This document shows positions 54,298-63,826 of a DNA stretch of 64,000 nucleotides, one piece after another. Every line of letters starts with the position of its first letter. Position 1 is the first letter of the stretch. Source of the DNA: Paenibacillus agri (GTDB taxonomy: Bacteria > Bacillota > Bacilli > Paenibacillales > Paenibacillaceae); assembly GCF_013359945.1 (NCBI RefSeq), contig NZ_JABWCS010000218.1, positions 1 to 64,000 on the forward strand. The letters are read 5' to 3'. The notes below the pieces were generated by a model. It searched no databases, was not told where the DNA came from, and was given only the letters and a program-made list of their open reading frames with translations. Made by a program: the position numbers and the translations under genes.

Positions 54298-54503
54298 AGG
54301 CGTTCCTTTCCGGTCTGATAGCCGAGTAATAGTCTGTGCAGGGGATGCAGCAGGATAATCTAACCTGATCATACACAACCCGCTTGTCCGGCGCCAGCGT
54401 ACAACCGCAAATACATGAGGAAATCAGGCCAATTTGTTTGTAGCTATGCGGCGAAATGTTGTACAATAAAGGCTAAATGAATTTTTGAAGGATGGATAAA
54501 GAA

Positions 54504-55367
54504 ATGTATATAGCAAGTGATTGGAAAGACTATGAAGTCATTGATACTGGTGGCGGAGAAAAGCTGGAACGCTGGGGCGATGTGATACTGCGCCGTCCGG
54601 ACCCGCAGATCATCTGGCCGCTTAACAACGAAACGCAACAATGGCGGGATGTGCACGGTCACTATCACCGTAGCTCTGCAGGCGGCGGACAATGGGAAAT
54701 GAAGAAGACCATTCCTGACAACTGGCGGATCAGCTACGGGAATCTGAAGTTTAACCTGCGCCCTACCAACTTCAAACATACGGGATTGTTCCCGGAGCAG
54801 GCTGCCAACTGGAACTGGATGATGGACAAGATCTCATCGGCTAATCGACCTATCCAGGTGCTGAACCTGTTCGCCTACACCGGCGGTGCTACTGTAGCTT
54901 CTGCCAGCGCCGGCGCTTCCGTTGTGCATGTCGATGCAGCCAAAGGCATGGTCCAGTGGGCCAAGGAAAATGTACAGCTGTCGGGCCTGGGCGAGCGTCC
55001 GGTTCGCTTCATTACCGATGACGTCTTCAAATTCGTACAGCGTGAACAACGCCGTGGAAGCAAATACGATGCCATCATCATGGACCCGCCATCCTATGGA
55101 AGAGGACCCGGCGGTGAAATGTGGAAGCTGGAATCGAGTCTGTATCCGTTCCTGGAGAGCTGCATGCAGATTCTGAGCGACAATCCGCTGTTCATGCTCA
55201 TTAATTCCTACACTACAGGTATCTCGCCGACCGTGCTGAGCAACATGCTCTCCATGACGATGGGACAAAGCTATGGCGGGAAAATCACCTCCGGTGAAAT
55301 CGGCTTGCCGATTACCTCCTCCGGCTTGAACCTGCCTTGCGGCATCTTGGGCCGCTGGGAGTCCTAA
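54504..55367 (+). CDS. Class I SAM-dependent methyltransferase (RlmI/K-like, RNA-type)
   Basis: 287 residues. An N-terminal beta-domain beginning SDWKDYEVIDTGGGEKLERWG and the C-terminal Rossmann domain (NLFAYTGGATVASASAGASVVHVDAAKGMVQWA, DAIIMDPPSYGRGPGG) resemble the 23S rRNA m5C/m7G enzymes of the RlmI type; the DPPSYG stretch is the substrate motif. The start at the fifth codon of the open frame has better spacing from GAAGG. It is followed four bases later by a pseudouridine synthase gene, forming an RNA-modification pair. Confidence 0.87.
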   Translation: MYIASDWKDYEVIDTGGGEKLERWGDVILRRPDPQIIWPLNNETQQWRDVHGHYHRSSAGGGQWEMKKTIPDNWRISYGNLKFNLRPTNFKHTGLFPEQAANWNWMMDKISSANRPIQVLNLFAYTGGATVASASAGASVVHVDAAKGMVQWAKENVQLSGLGERPVRFITDDVFKFVQREQRRGSKYDAIIMDPPSYGRGPGGEMWKLESSLYPFLESCMQILSDNPLFMLINSYTTGISPTVLSNMLSMTMGQSYGGKITSGEIGLPITSSGLNLPCGILGRWES

Positions 55368-55370
55368 GCC

Positions 55371-56117
55371 ATGGCCCCGCATGTACAAGGCGGACAGGAC
55401 GACGCTAACAGCGTCTCCTCTGCTTTTGAAATCCTGTATGAAGATAACCATCTGCTAGGGATCGTCAAACCAGTAAACGTCCCCGTTCAGGAAGACGCTA
55501 CTGGGGATAACGATGTGCTTACCCTGCTTAAAGAAGATGTCAAGAAGCGGTGCAACAAGCCAGGCAACGTCTATATGGGGCTAGTTCACCGTCTGGACCG
55601 TCCTGTTGGCGGCGCGATGATCTTCGCCAAGACCTCCAAGGCCGCGTCCAGATTGTCGGACAGCGTTCGTACCCACAGCTTCCGCAAGGTGTACCTTACG
55701 GTGGTGCATGGGAAGCCTCCGGCTCTCAGCGGACGGCTCGTGGACACGCTGCTTAAGGATTCTGCCACCAACACCGTCTCCGTGGTCCGTAAAGGCACAC
55801 CGGGAGGCAAAGAAGCCATCCTCGACTATACTGTGCTCGGTACCGCAGAGGGCTACAGCCTGCTGAAGATCGACCTGCTCACTGGACGCTCGCATCAGAT
55901 CCGCGTCCAGCTCAGCTCGATCGGCTGTCCGCTGTACGGCGACCAGAAGTACGGCGCTGCCGTGAACAAGCCAGGGCAGCAGATTGCTCTCTGGTCGTCA
56001 GTGGTTGCCTTCCCGCATCCTGTGACGAAGGATGAAATCGAACTAATCTCCTTACCGCCACAGAGCTTCCCTTGGAACCTCTGGGCACAGGAATTGCAAA
56101 AACAGGCCGTCCGTTAA
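55371..56117 (+). CDS. RluA family pseudouridine synthase
   Basis: 248 residues. Catalytic Asp in GLVHRLDRPVGGAMIFAKTSKA, the VYLTVVHGK strand and LTGRSHQIRVQLSSIGCPLYGDQKYG are the family's signatures. There is no S4 domain, so it is the short RluA-like form. It converts uridine to pseudouridine in rRNA or tRNA. It is the second gene of a two-gene unit with the methyltransferase, ended by a terminator. Confidence 0.92.
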   Translation: MAPHVQGGQDDANSVSSAFEILYEDNHLLGIVKPVNVPVQEDATGDNDVLTLLKEDVKKRCNKPGNVYMGLVHRLDRPVGGAMIFAKTSKAASRLSDSVRTHSFRKVYLTVVHGKPPALSGRLVDTLLKDSATNTVSVVRKGTPGGKEAILDYTVLGTAEGYSLLKIDLLTGRSHQIRVQLSSIGCPLYGDQKYGAAVNKPGQQIALWSSVVAFPHPVTKDEIELISLPPQSFPWNLWAQELQKQAVR

Positions 56118-56136
56118 GGAGGGCCTGTTTTTTTTG
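56101..56136 (+). terminator. Terminator of the pseudouridine synthase gene
   Basis: AACAGGCC and GGGCCTGTT pair and are followed by eight T; it starts within the last codons of the gene. Confidence 0.85.
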
Positions 56137-56243
56137 TAAGCTATGCTCGGCGACGATCCGAGTGTTTAGTAGTCTGCTAATTCTGTGCCGCTGGTAATAC
56201 TGGTAATGCTGGTGCCGATGCTGCTGCTACTACCGCTGTTATT

Positions 56244-56500
56244 GCTATGTACCACTTCGTACCACTGCTGCTTCTGCTCATACCAATGCTACTACTGGCA
56301 CCCATTGCTGCTTCTGCTATGTACCACTGCTACTGATGGTACTGCTAGCACCACTATTAACGATGCTACTGCTATGTACCACTACGTACCACTGCTGCTT
56401 CTGCTCATACCAATGCTACTGCTGGCACCCATTGCTGCTTCTGCTATGTACCACTGCTACTGATGGTACTGCTAGCACCACTATTAACGATGCTACTGCT
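56244..56500. repeat. 127-bp direct repeat, two copies, CTG/GCT-rich
   Basis: GCTATGTACCACTTCGTACC begins at 56244 and its near-copy at 56371. The copies differ at only a few bases. Each is itself built from degenerate GCTGCT and GTACCACT motifs. Confidence 0.88.
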
Positions 56501-56672
56501 TCTTAGAAATCCAGCTATCGAGGTTACAGTGAGATTGTATCGATCCTACAGTGAGGACAGAGTAAGGTTAAAGTGATCTGATAGTAATTTTATTGAGCGC
56601 TTACATTAATTGCGCAGCCTGTCAAGGCTGCAACTCTCACTAAACTTAGTACCGTAAACCAAAGAAGAAACA

Positions 56673-56859
56673 TTAACAGGATTTTCTCCTGTTAATTCAT
56701 CCAAATCGATGCCCACAGCAAAAATAACAGGATTTTCTCCTGTTATTAGCCTCACTTGACACAATAAGTCAGTCTATCAGCCATATTAACGGGAGTTTTT
56801 CCTGTTATTTTCTAAAATAACTATATTATCGCTCCATTAACAGGAGTTTTTCCCGTTAA
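56673..56859. repeat. Four-palindrome dyad element, copy 3 (T type)
   Basis: Four 23-bp units of the form TTAACAGGA-N5-TCCTGTTAA are centred at 56684, 56735, 56797 and 56848 (spacing 51, 62, 51). Units 1-2 have the centre TTTTC and units 3-4 GTTTT, so the base beside GGA is mirrored about the element centre. The architecture equals that of copies 1 and 2 although the palindrome sequence is unrelated. As RNA, all four would form 9-bp hairpins with U-rich loops. Confidence 0.88.
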
Positions 56860-57053
56860 TGATCTTTGATTTACTTCATTGGTTTTGATTCACTTCATTG
56901 ATCTCCATCCACAAACAACCGCCAGCAGAAAAGACTGATAATTATTGGAATTCATCATTCCAAGTAAAGTACGTTCTTGCGAAATGTTGAAGTGCTCGTT
57001 ATTTTAATACCCTTCGAAAGTTGCATGGATCTCTCAGCCATGAATTCCTTAAG

Positions 57054-57197
57054 TTCATGAGACTCTCAGTTCATGCCATCCTCAATTCATGAAACTCTCA
57101 ACTCATGCCACCCTCAGTTCATGAAACTCTCAATTCATGCCACCCTCAGTTCATGCAACCCTCAGTTTGTGCAACCCTCAGCTCATGCAACCCTCAG
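57054..57197. repeat. Tandem repeat, nine copies of 16 bp
   Basis: Units read TTCATGCCACCCTCAG with variants such as TTCATGAAACTCTCAA, and run without gaps for 144 bp. It is noncoding. Confidence 0.88.
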
Positions 57198-57299
57198 CTA
57201 CTGTGCTTTAATATTTCGGAGATGCTCCTTTGATCATTGTCGAATAACATGCTCACTTTGAGCGATACAATGAACTCGCCCAACTATGAAGTTGTGTTG

Positions 57300-57743
57300 T
57301 TACGGAGTAGAGCCTTCCGGTGTCGGGGCGGGGGTTGGAGCGACAACCATTTTGCCCATCAGATACAGGAGCAGCTGCTGGTTATGCGATGAGATCGGGT
57401 CCAGGGCCTCGGCAAAAAAATCGCTGCGGATCTTCAGCCCTCGTGCAGACTCGCGCTTACCTGTCTCTGTAATGCTGACCCAGACAATGCGGCGATCCCC
57501 TCCATCACGTTCTCTTGCGATAAGGTCATGCTTCTCCATCCGGTCCAGCAGCATGGTCACCGCCGCCGGGCTGGTTGCCAGATGCGGAGCCAGATCGGAA
57601 GGCTTCATCGCATCACGTTCCTGAAGCAGTTCCAGTACGGTCAATTGGGCATCGGTAAGCGTCGGAGCGAGCTTGCTGTCCATATGAAGCTTATAGTCTT
57701 TCAGAATCTTATGCCATATCTTACTGAATTCAGTGGCGTGCAC
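57300..57743 (-). CDS. MarR family transcriptional regulator
   Basis: 147 residues. The winged helix reads LTDAQLTVLELLQERDAMKPSDLAPHLATSPAAVTMLLDRMEKHDLIARERDGGDRRIVWVSIT, including the DRR wing. A C-terminal Pro/Thr-rich tail (APTPAPTPEGSTP) is unusual for the family. The start is a GTG behind AAGGAAGG. No target gene or operator is evident nearby; the gene is alone in a repeat-rich neighbourhood. Confidence 0.87.
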   Translation of the reverse strand: MHATEFSKIWHKILKDYKLHMDSKLAPTLTDAQLTVLELLQERDAMKPSDLAPHLATSPAAVTMLLDRMEKHDLIARERDGGDRRIVWVSITETGKRESARGLKIRSDFFAEALDPISSHNQQLLLYLMGKMVVAPTPAPTPEGSTP

Positions 57744-58310
57744 ACGTATTCCTTCCTTTCCTTGCGTTACTGTCGTTCTGGTGTTCTCCCTACCGGTTTA
57801 TATTACATTTTCGAGAAAGAGATTCCATTTCCTGCTAACTTGGAAAATAAATAATCCCAGCAGCCGCAACTTCCACCCTCTACTTAAGAAAAATGGTGCC
57901 CAACCGCTTTCTTAAGGAAAGCAGAAGGACACCAAAGTCAAAGCATATTTAAGTCAAAGCATCTTCAGAGCATCTTCAAAGCGTCTTCAGAGCATCTTCA
58001 GAACATCTTCAAAGCATCCTCAGAGCATCTTCAGAGCATTCTTCATAGCGTCTTCAGAGCATCTTCAGAACATCTTCAGAGCATATTCAGAGCATCTTCA
58101 GAGCATATTCAAAGCGTCTTCAGAGCATCTTCAAAGCATCTTCAGAGCATCTTCAGAGCATCTTCAAAGCATCTTCAGAGCATCTTCAGAGCAACATATT
58201 CAAATCAACGCCTTCAAATCTGTACACCTTTAAATCAGCGTATCTTCCTTTATGTTCACCTTGGGAGAGACTTATTTCCACACCTGCAATCCCTAAGCTA
58301 AATGAATCTA
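57744..58310. other. Intergenic region with a 12-bp repeat array
   Basis: 567 bp between the marR and parC genes, both on the minus strand. The left ~200 bp must contain the marR promoter; the middle is the 12-bp array (57957-58195). I see no clear parC terminator. Confidence 0.6.
57957..58195. repeat. Tandem repeat, about twenty copies of 12 bp
   Basis: Units AGCATCTTCAGA with variants AGCATCTTCAAA, AGCGTCTTCAGA and AACATCTTCAGA run for about 240 bp downstream of parC. One unit carries a single-base insertion. It is noncoding. Confidence 0.9.
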
Positions 58311-60752
58311 TTATTGTATGGCCGGGAACAAGGTGATGATCTCATCCTTTTTCTCTACAGGCACAATCTGCTTGCCGGTCGATTTCCGTTCACCCAGCGG
58401 TGCTGATTCCGAGGAGAAAACATGAGACAATCCGTCACGCGTAATAGCAAGTAGTCCCACTGGTTCTTTACAGTAAAAAGCACCGACCAAGCGACTGCCA
58501 TTCGGACGGACACGCTTGCCTTCCTTGAATTCAAAGGTCGGCATGCCTTTGCCGCCACGGCTTTGCGACGGATAATCCAGCAGCAGGGAACGCTTGGCAT
58601 ACCCCAGGTCGGAGATCGTCAGAATCTCGCCTTCATCCTCGCTAACCCAGAAGCAGGACACCACTTCATCGCCTTCGCGCAGTTGAATTCCCCGTACACC
58701 AGAAGCGACTCGGCCCATTGGATTCACTTCATTCTCACGGAACCTAATGCTCATGCCCTCGCGGGTGACCAGCACCAGTTCCTTGTCACCCCGGCTAGGA
58801 GCCACTGTAAGGATTTCATCACCTGCACCTACCTTGCATGCGGCAACCGCGCCGGAACGGCTTGTAGAGTACTCCTTGAGCTCCGTACGCTTCACCTGGC
58901 CCTTACGGGTAACGAAGACCAGACTGGTCAGCGGATCATCCAGGTTATTCACAGGCAACACACTGACGATACCATCGCCCTTGGCGAGCCCGATAACATT
59001 GACAATAGCCGTCCCCGGCTCTTTCCACTTAAAGTCTGGAATCTGGTGCACCGGTAAGAGGAAGTATTGCCCTTTACGGGTGAAGATTAGCAGGTTATCC
59101 CTTGTGTTCAAATCCAGCAGCTTGACGATATGATCGCCTTCCTTGACGCCCGAGGTCTGACGTTCCCCGCCTGAGCGGGTAAAGGACAACAGGCTGGTCC
59201 GCTTGATGTAGCCGTCTGCCGAAAGGGCTACCAGCACATCCTCCGCGTTAACCAGGACCTCAAGGCTGACCTTGATCTCCTCTACTTCTTCCTGAATAAT
59301 GGAACGGCGGTCGATGCCGTATTTATCACGGATCTCCAGCAGCTCCTTGCGGATCACGGCGATCAGCTTCTTGTCGCTCTCCAGAATGCCGCGCAGCTTC
59401 TCAATCCGTGCCTGCAACTCATCAAGCTCCTTCTGGAGCGATGTGATCTCCAGATTGGTCAGACGATACAATTGGAGCGTAAGAATGGCATCTGCCTGAC
59501 GTTCAGTGAAGCCGAACATCCAGACCAGGTTGTTCTGGGCGTCTTGGCGGTTCTTCGATGCTTTGATCGCGGCGATAACCTCATCCAGAATATTAAGCGC
59601 CTTAACCAGTCCCTCTAATACATGGGCACGGTCCTCGGCGCGTTCCAGATCAAACTGGGTCCGGTGCGTAACTACCTCGCGTTGATGACCGATATAGGCT
59701 TCTAAAATGGCTTTAAGTCCGAGCTGCTGTGGCGCTTTATCAACGATGGCCACCATATTAAAATTGTAGGTAACCTGCAGGTCGGTTTTTTTGAGCAAAT
59801 AAGCCAAAATCCCCTGAGCGTCCGCATCCTTCTTCAGTTCAACCACGATCCGCAGTCCTTCGCGACCACTTTCGTCGCGGACTTCGGCGATGCCCTCGAC
59901 CTTTTTCTCCAGACGGATATTTTCCATGGCTGTAACAAGCCGTGACTTCACCACTTGGAATGGAACTTCGGTGATTACAATCTGCTGCTTGCCGCCGCGC
60001 AGGTTCTCAATCTCGGTCTTGGAGCGAAGATAGATACGGCCTTTGCCTGTCCGGTAGGCATCCATAATGCCTTCACCGCCCATAATGGTGCCGCCTGTAG
60101 GGAAATCCGGCCCTTTGATGAAGGTCATAACATCCTCAAGCGCGATATCCGGCTTTTGCATCACCGCAATGCAGGCATCAATGACTTCCCGCAGGTTATG
60201 CGGCGGAATTTCGGTTGCAAAACCAGCGGAAATTCCGCTAGTACCGTTCACTAACAGGTTCGGATAACGGGATGGAACAACTACCGGCTCTTTGGCCGTA
60301 TTGTCAAAGTTGTCCTTGAAGAGTACCGTACGCTTCTCAATGTCACGCATCATCTCCATGGCAATCGGTGACAGCCGGGCTTCGGTATAACGCATTGCCG
60401 CTGCCGGATCATCGTCCATCGAACCCCAGTTGCCGTGTCCGTCCACCAGTACATGCCCCATTTTCCAAGGCTGCGCCATGCGCACCATGCCTTCGTAGAT
60501 GGATGAATCACCGTGTGGATGATAGTTACCCATTACATCCCCTACAGTCTTCGCAGACTTACGATAGGGTTTGTCTGGTGTATTGCCTGAATCGTACATC
60601 GCGTACAGGATACGGCGCTGCACCGGCTTCAGACCGTCCCGGACATCGGGAATGGCACGGTCTTGAATGATATATTTGGAATACCGGCCAAAGCGGTCAC
60701 CGACGACCTCTTCCAGAATAGCCGGTAAAAATTGTTCTGATAAACTACTCAT
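58311..60752 (-). CDS. parC: DNA topoisomerase IV subunit A
   Basis: 813 residues from ATG 60752, five bases after AAGGTGAG. The breakage-reunion domain shows IQDRAIPDVRDGLKPVQRRILYAMY (ParC-type rather than the GyrA-type VSRALPDVRDGLKP), the quinolone-determining segment HPHGDSSIYEGMVRMAQ with the usual Ser-Ser-x-x-Glu, and the catalytic Tyr in AAAMRYTEARLS. The C-terminal half carries beta-pinwheel repeats, including QSRGGKG. With ParE it forms the A2B2 enzyme that unlinks daughter chromosomes. It lies 28 bp downstream of parE in one operon. Confidence 0.93.
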   Translation of the reverse strand: MSSLSEQFLPAILEEVVGDRFGRYSKYIIQDRAIPDVRDGLKPVQRRILYAMYDSGNTPDKPYRKSAKTVGDVMGNYHPHGDSSIYEGMVRMAQPWKMGHVLVDGHGNWGSMDDDPAAAMRYTEARLSPIAMEMMRDIEKRTVLFKDNFDNTAKEPVVVPSRYPNLLVNGTSGISAGFATEIPPHNLREVIDACIAVMQKPDIALEDVMTFIKGPDFPTGGTIMGGEGIMDAYRTGKGRIYLRSKTEIENLRGGKQQIVITEVPFQVVKSRLVTAMENIRLEKKVEGIAEVRDESGREGLRIVVELKKDADAQGILAYLLKKTDLQVTYNFNMVAIVDKAPQQLGLKAILEAYIGHQREVVTHRTQFDLERAEDRAHVLEGLVKALNILDEVIAAIKASKNRQDAQNNLVWMFGFTERQADAILTLQLYRLTNLEITSLQKELDELQARIEKLRGILESDKKLIAVIRKELLEIRDKYGIDRRSIIQEEVEEIKVSLEVLVNAEDVLVALSADGYIKRTSLLSFTRSGGERQTSGVKEGDHIVKLLDLNTRDNLLIFTRKGQYFLLPVHQIPDFKWKEPGTAIVNVIGLAKGDGIVSVLPVNNLDDPLTSLVFVTRKGQVKRTELKEYSTSRSGAVAACKVGAGDEILTVAPSRGDKELVLVTREGMSIRFRENEVNPMGRVASGVRGIQLREGDEVVSCFWVSEDEGEILTISDLGYAKRSLLLDYPSQSRGGKGMPTFEFKEGKRVRPNGSRLVGAFYCKEPVGLLAITRDGLSHVFSSESAPLGERKSTGKQIVPVEKKDEIITLFPAIQ

Positions 60753-60780
60753 TGGCACTCACCTTCTATTCCTCAATCTA

Positions 60781-62763
60781 CTACTCCACAATCTCGGTGA
60801 AATCGACGTTCTCAACAATCCAGCGCTTGCGCGGATCGACCTTATCACCCATCAGCGTCGATACCCGGCGTTCAGCCTTGGCAGTATCGTCGACTTGTAC
60901 CTGCAGCAATGTGCGGGATTCGGGATTCATCGTCGTTTCCCACAGCTGGTCAGGGTTCATTTCCCCAAGACCTTTGTAACGCTGTAACTCGAAATTTTTG
61001 CCGAATTCCTTCAAGTAGTTCTGCAGCTGCTCGTCAGTCCAGGCATAACGTACAGTCTCCAGCTTGCCGGATTTGCGGGTCAGCTTGTAGAGCGGAGGCT
61101 GGGCGATAAAGACTTTGCCTGCGTCAATCAAAGGCTTCATATAACGGTAGAAAAAGGTTAGCAGCAGTACCTGGATATGCGCGCCATCCGTATCCGCGTC
61201 GGTCATGATGATGATTTTGGAATAATTGCTGTCTTCTACCGCAAACTCAGTACCAATCCCCGCTCCAATTGCGGCGATGATCGCTTTATACTCGTCGTTC
61301 TTTAGAATATCCAACAGCTTGGATTTCTCGGGATTCATCGGCTTGCCTTTCAGCGGAAGGATGGCCTGAATCTTGGAATCCCGGCCCTGCTTGGCCGAAC
61401 CGCCCGCAGAATCACCCTCTACAATAAACAATTCGGTCCGCGAAAAGTCCTTGGATTGCGCCGGAGTCAGCTTGCCACCCAGATTGGAGCTCTCGCTACG
61501 TTTCTTGCCGCTGCGGATCTCGTCACGGGCTTTGCGCGCCGCTTCACGTGCCTTGGAGGCCTGAATCGACTTTTTCAGCAGGCTCTGTCCGACCTGCGGG
61601 TTCTCTTCCAGAAAACGCGCCATGTTCTCGGCAACGATATAATCCACTGCACTACGGGCCGAGGAGCTGCCGAGCTGGTCTTTCGTCTGGCCCACAAACT
61701 CTACCTCAGCCATTTTGATGCTAATAACAACCATCATACCTTCACGCAAATCATTACCCTCAAGGTTCTTATCCTTCTCCTTGAGCAATTGCGTGCGGCG
61801 GGCATAGTCGTTCATGACCCGGGTGTAAGCTGTCTTAAAGCCAGTCTCATGCGTTCCCCCGCTCCGCGTCGGAATCGAGTTAACAAAGGAGGCAATAGTT
61901 TCTGTATAGCCCGCATTATATTGAATCGCAATTTCGACCTCAATATCATCCTTCTCGGCACTAAAATGGATGACATCATGCAGTACATCCTTGCCTTCGT
62001 TCAGGTATTGCACAAATTGACTAGCGCCGCCTTCGTAGAAAAATTCGTCCTGGCGACCGCTGCGTTCGTCCGTCAATATAATTCTTAGCCCGGAGTTCAG
62101 GAAAGCAATTTCCTGTACCCGCTCGGAGAGCGTATCATAATTCAGGGCAATGCCGTGCTGGAAGACACGAATATCCGGCTTGAATGTAATCTTCGAACCG
62201 GTTCTGTTCGTATTGCCCAGAATGTCGAGGCCGGTCACCGGCTCACCGACATGCTCCTTGCCGCTGTCGTCCACCCAATATTCAAAGCGCTGACGATGGA
62301 TTTTACCATCCCGGTAGATCTCCACTTCCAGCCATTCTGACAATGCATTCGTTACTGAGGCGCCAACGCCGTGCAGTCCGCCCGATTTCTTATAACCGGA
62401 GCCACCGAACTTGCCGCCCGCATGCAGCATTGTAAATACGACCTGAGGTGTGGGCACACCCGTTTTGTGCATTCCTGTCGGTATGCCCCGTCCATTATCC
62501 GTTACGGTTACCGAGCCGTCCTTGCGCAGGGTAATCTCAATCTTGGAACAAAATTTGGCTAAATGCTCATCTACGGCATTATCCACTATTTCCCATACCA
62601 GATGGTGCAGTCCCGACGAACTCGTACTGCCGATATACATGCCGGGCCGTTTGCGGACCGCAACCAGACCTTCGAGCACCTGAATGTCGTCAGCATCATA
62701 TCCAGTCGGGCCTGTTCCGCCTTCACTGGAGACTTTTGCAAACATATCGATCTGTTCGAGCAT
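60781..62763 (-). CDS. parE: DNA topoisomerase IV subunit B
   Basis: 660 residues. The GHKL ATPase domain has EIVDNAVDEHLA, RKRPGMYIGSTSSSGLHHL and GLHGVGASVTNALS; the TOPRIM domain has IVEGDSAGGSAKQGRD and IIIMTDADTDGAHI; the tail is RWIVENVDFTEIVE. It supplies ATP-driven strand passage to ParC. The start ATG sits seven bases after GGAGG. Assignment to ParE rather than GyrB rests on adjacency to the ParC-type subunit. It begins the parEC operon. Confidence 0.93.
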   Translation of the reverse strand: MLEQIDMFAKVSSEGGTGPTGYDADDIQVLEGLVAVRKRPGMYIGSTSSSGLHHLVWEIVDNAVDEHLAKFCSKIEITLRKDGSVTVTDNGRGIPTGMHKTGVPTPQVVFTMLHAGGKFGGSGYKKSGGLHGVGASVTNALSEWLEVEIYRDGKIHRQRFEYWVDDSGKEHVGEPVTGLDILGNTNRTGSKITFKPDIRVFQHGIALNYDTLSERVQEIAFLNSGLRIILTDERSGRQDEFFYEGGASQFVQYLNEGKDVLHDVIHFSAEKDDIEVEIAIQYNAGYTETIASFVNSIPTRSGGTHETGFKTAYTRVMNDYARRTQLLKEKDKNLEGNDLREGMMVVISIKMAEVEFVGQTKDQLGSSSARSAVDYIVAENMARFLEENPQVGQSLLKKSIQASKAREAARKARDEIRSGKKRSESSNLGGKLTPAQSKDFSRTELFIVEGDSAGGSAKQGRDSKIQAILPLKGKPMNPEKSKLLDILKNDEYKAIIAAIGAGIGTEFAVEDSNYSKIIIMTDADTDGAHIQVLLLTFFYRYMKPLIDAGKVFIAQPPLYKLTRKSGKLETVRYAWTDEQLQNYLKEFGKNFELQRYKGLGEMNPDQLWETTMNPESRTLLQVQVDDTAKAERRVSTLMGDKVDPRKRWIVENVDFTEIVE

Positions 62764-62836
62764 TCATGCTCCTCCTTCTCTTCACATCACTTTAACCTGT
62801 AAATGCAAACAAACGTTTTCGTTCACTTTGTACATT

Positions 62837-63826
62837 CTAATTCAAAATATCCCGTTTCGTAAAGACGGCGAATGAAATGATCACAGAAACAGCGGCCCAA
62901 ATGGCAAGCACAATCAAGGAAAAGGACAGGCTCATCCCCTCAATCGGCGCAGGTGTTCCGGACAAATATCCTGTTAGTCCTAGATTGACCATAAACAAGT
63001 ATTTGGCTGTCGTCCAGGCAGAAGCCATGTTCGTCAGGATGGTCCCTGCGATCAGCGCTGCCATCATCACGACAATACTTGCCGCCGTACTTCTCACAAG
63101 CACAGAGACCATGAAGGCCAGCAGCGCAACAACTACACTGACGTACCAAATCAATCCACCCTGCATCAGCAAATATTTCCACTGCGGTACTGCGTGTACG
63201 CCTGACATGTCTACCGTATCGCCGCTAATCTGAAAGCCCGTAAAGACAGGCACGTTAAAACCCTTGAACCCGAACACCAGACCTGAAATCAGGTAACTGA
63301 TGATAAAGGTCGACAATACGATCAGCGAGACGAACATTAAAAGCGCCGTCATTTTACTGAAAAGCACCTTCCAGCGTCTGACCGGACGGGTCAGCAGCAT
63401 TTTAATCGTTCCTGTAGTCCTTTCACCCGATACAAGATCTGACGCTATCGCCATAATCAGCAAAGGAATGAACAACGACACCGAATTGTCAAGAAATTGA
63501 CGGGTAAACGTCACACCACTCGGCTCGTTCGGATTCACATTATGGTCCAGATAATACTGCAGCTGCTGCACAAAGATTCGCCGGTATGATTTCCATTCCT
63601 CCGGAATCCGGTCACTTCCAAGTGAGTTTTCATTGTCCGTAATCTGCTGCTGGATTTCCAGCCGCCAGTCCGAATTGAACTTATCCCGGCTGCGTTCAGC
63701 AATCCGCATTTGAGCATAAGTAAACATCGGTACCAGCACGATCAGAATCAACAAAATGACATAAAAACGCTTCTTTTTAATAATCTTCAGACACTCATTA
63801 CGGATGAGCGGCAACAAGTTAATCAA
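62837..63826 (-). CDS. ABC-2 family transporter permease
   Basis: 329 residues if it starts at TTG 63826, nine bases after GGAGG; a GTG three codons upstream is too close to that site. There are six membrane helices, with a large extracytoplasmic segment between helices 1 and 2 (about 40-115), and GERTTGTIKMLLTRPVRRWKVLFSK in the cytoplasmic loop, a hallmark of ABC-2 exporters. It overlaps the end of the ATPase gene upstream by eight bases. It exports an unknown substrate such as an antibiotic, lipid or peptide. Confidence 0.88.
   Translation of the reverse strand: MINLLPLIRNECLKIIKKKRFYVILLILIVLVPMFTYAQMRIAERSRDKFNSDWRLEIQQQITDNENSLGSDRIPEEWKSYRRIFVQQLQYYLDHNVNPNEPSGVTFTRQFLDNSVSLFIPLLIMAIASDLVSGERTTGTIKMLLTRPVRRWKVLFSKMTALLMFVSLIVLSTFIISYLISGLVFGFKGFNVPVFTGFQISGDTVDMSGVHAVPQWKYLLMQGGLIWYVSVVVALLAFMVSVLVRSTAASIVVMMAALIAGTILTNMASAWTTAKYLFMVNLGLTGYLSGTPAPIEGMSLSFSLIVLAIWAAVSVIISFAVFTKRDILN

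Larger units (their letters stand above)
56118..57299. other. Long convergent intergenic region filled with repeats
   Basis: 1182 bp without a credible gene, between convergent genes. In order it holds the 127-bp direct repeat (56244-56500), the third four-palindrome element (56673-56859) and a 16-bp tandem array (57054-57197). The remaining stretches are AT-rich and featureless. Confidence 0.7.

Noticed and set aside
57957..58195. Possible CRISPR array in the 12-bp and 16-bp repeat tracts
   Set aside because: Repeats are directly contiguous with no unique spacers, units are far too short and no cas genes are present.
62780..62820. LexA box upstream of parE (GAACGAAAACGTTTG)
   Set aside because: The half-sites are wrongly spaced for the Gram-positive CGAAC-N4-GTTCG consensus.
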